From the NCBI RefSeq assembly GCF_947331465.1, contig NZ_CAMZOK010000001.1, positions 310,001-374,000 on the forward strand: 64,000 bases of DNA, written 5' to 3'. A program made the translations under genes and the position numbers. Source of the DNA: Shimia sp. Alg240-R146 (GTDB lineage Bacteria > Pseudomonadota > Alphaproteobacteria > Rhodobacterales > Rhodobacteraceae). The notes under the pieces are model-generated. The model did no database searches and was not told where the DNA came from. It saw only the letters and a list, made by a program, of their open reading frames with translations. Of the stretch, positions 63,055 through 64,000 are shown one piece after another. Position 1 is the first letter of the stretch. The number at the start of each line of letters is the position of its first letter.

Positions 63055-64000
63055 GTGAGCAATGTTCTGGTAACCGGAGGAGCGGGCTATATCGGCTCGC
63101 ACGCCTGCAAAGCGCTGCGCGTGGCCGGTTTCACGCCGGTCACCTACGACAATCTCTGCACCGGCTGGCAAGATGCGGTCAAATTTGGCCCGTTTGAGCT
63201 AGGAGATTTGCAAGATCGCGCCCGTCTGGATGAGGTGTTTGCCACCTATCAGCCGGTTGCGGTGATGCATTTCGCAGCGCTCAGCCAAGTTGGCGAGAGC
63301 ATGGCCGAGCCGGGTCGGTATTGGCAGAACAATGTGGGCGGGTCGCTGACGTTGTTTGAGGCGGCCATTGCGGCGGAGTGCCTGAACGTTGTTTTCAGCT
63401 CGACCTGCGCGACCTATGGCGATCATGACAACGTCCTGTTGGACGAAACCATCGGGCAGCATCCAATCAACGCCTATGCAAGTTCCAAGCGGGCAATCGA
63501 GGATATGTTGCGCGATTTCGAAGGCGCGCACGGGTTGCGCAATGTGATCTTCCGCTACTTCAATGTGGCGGGTGCCGACCCCGAGGCCGAGGTCGGTGAA
63601 CATCATTTGCCGGAAACACATTTGGTGCCGCTGATGCTGGAGGCGATTGCGGGCAAACGCGATGCGCTGACCATTCATGGTACGGATTACGATACGCCGG
63701 ACGGCACGTGTATTCGCGATTACGTTCATGTGTGCGACCTGGTGGATGCACATGTGCTTGGCCTGCGCTGGCTGCTGGATGGCAAGGCAAGTCGCGTGTT
63801 CAACCTTGGCTCGGGCACTGGGTTTTCTGTCCGCGAAGTGGTGGACCACTCCCGCGCTGTTACCAACAAGGCTGTGCCCGTCATTGACGGTCCGCGTCGC
63901 GCCGGAGATTGCACCAAGCTGGTTTCCGGCTCGACACGTGCCGAGAAAGAGCTAGGCTGGACGCCAACACGCTCCAAAATGGACATCATGATTGCAGATG
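63055..64000 (+). CDS. galE: UDP-glucose 4-epimerase, truncated by window end
   Basis: The reading frame begins at GTG 63055 with GGAGG 8 nt upstream and is still open at position 64000, so the last part is missing. The 315 codons visible include the Rossmann motif VTGGAGYIGSHACKALR, the catalytic SSTCATYGDHD and YASSKRAIED, and the FRYFNVAGADPEAEVGE block. GalE interconverts UDP-glucose and UDP-galactose. Confidence 0.94.
   Translation, partial: MSNVLVTGGAGYIGSHACKALRVAGFTPVTYDNLCTGWQDAVKFGPFELGDLQDRARLDEVFATYQPVAVMHFAALSQVGESMAEPGRYWQNNVGGSLTLFEAAIAAECLNVVFSSTCATYGDHDNVLLDETIGQHPINAYASSKRAIEDMLRDFEGAHGLRNVIFRYFNVAGADPEAEVGEHHLPETHLVPLMLEAIAGKRDALTIHGTDYDTPDGTCIRDYVHVCDLVDAHVLGLRWLLDGKASRVFNLGSGTGFSVREVVDHSRAVTNKAVPVIDGPRRAGDCTKLVSGSTRAEKELGWTPTRSKMDIMIAD

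Overview
The window is chromosomal DNA from an alphaproteobacterium, most likely a marine Rhodobacteraceae (Roseobacter-group) species. The evidence is the moderately GC-rich coding sequence, the rimP-nusA-ylxR-infB operon whose YlxR gene carries an L7Ae-like extension, an alphaproteobacterial ubiG, the dnaK-dnaJ arrangement with an RpoH-like promoter, and many short secreted proteins of the kind seen in this family. I could not place the genus. I see no rRNA or tRNA gene, CRISPR array, insertion sequence, prophage or integration scar. Almost all of the window is densely packed housekeeping sequence, so novelty is more likely in leaders, junctions and small secreted proteins than in a mobile island.

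Layout. 0-8 kb: gltB, a small DUF4189 protein, mtgA, a glutathione S-transferase and queG, all on +. 7.9-12.3 kb (minus): a NodT-type outer-membrane factor overlapping an MscS channel gene, then argG. 12.4-16.6 kb: a membrane protein, ilvA, an Hpt gene divergent from a receiver-PP2C phosphatase gene, and a NUDIX gene. 16.7-22.8 kb (plus): hslO, a CoA-pyrophosphatase-type NUDIX gene, the CCA tRNA nucleotidyltransferase, an ABC exporter and an RlmD/TrmA-type methyltransferase. 22.9-25 kb: two L,D-transpeptidases around a CAP-domain lipoprotein, then a 59-residue membrane peptide. 25-31 kb: hemH, a BioC-like methyltransferase, comF, grxC, a nitrilase-family amidase, a MarR regulator, ubiG and pip. 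31-38 kb: an orphan peptide-binding protein and rimP-nusA-ylxR-infB. 38-41 kb (minus): a 45-codon ORF, mutT, argJ and a parvulin. 41-49 kb (plus except radC): secA, an unknown anchored protein, a PstS-OmpA fusion, radC, an orphan amino-acid-type binding protein and a lipoprotein. 49-52.4 kb (minus): dnaJ and dnaK. 52.5-64 kb: alkB, an SH3 protein, a KpsM-like permease, the overlapping cysQ-kdsB-glycosyltransferase-epimerase operon, a FlaA1/WbpM-like dehydratase, a Wza-like export lipoprotein, galU and a truncated galE.

How it fits together. The right end is a surface-polysaccharide region: precursor supply (GalU, GalE, KdsB, a UDP-glucuronate-epimerase-like enzyme, a FlaA1-like dehydratase), a glycosyltransferase, and two export parts (KpsM-like permease, Wza-like channel) whose usual partners are absent here. 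The centre holds translation, protein-folding and secretion machinery (rimP-nusA-infB, secA, dnaKJ, parvulin, hslO). Envelope maintenance genes (mtgA, two L,D-transpeptidases, CAP protein, OmpA fusion, MscS/NodT) are spread through the window.

The most interesting signals are RNA-level. An intrinsic terminator lies 17 nt before rimP, downstream of the only promoter I can see, which looks like an attenuator. An eight-codon ORF with a near-perfect Shine-Dalgarno precedes the ABC exporter. Four stem-loops occlude or touch the ribosome binding site or start codon of the gene that follows. Several convergent gene pairs meet with gaps of two bases or less, or overlaps of four bases, and no visible terminator.
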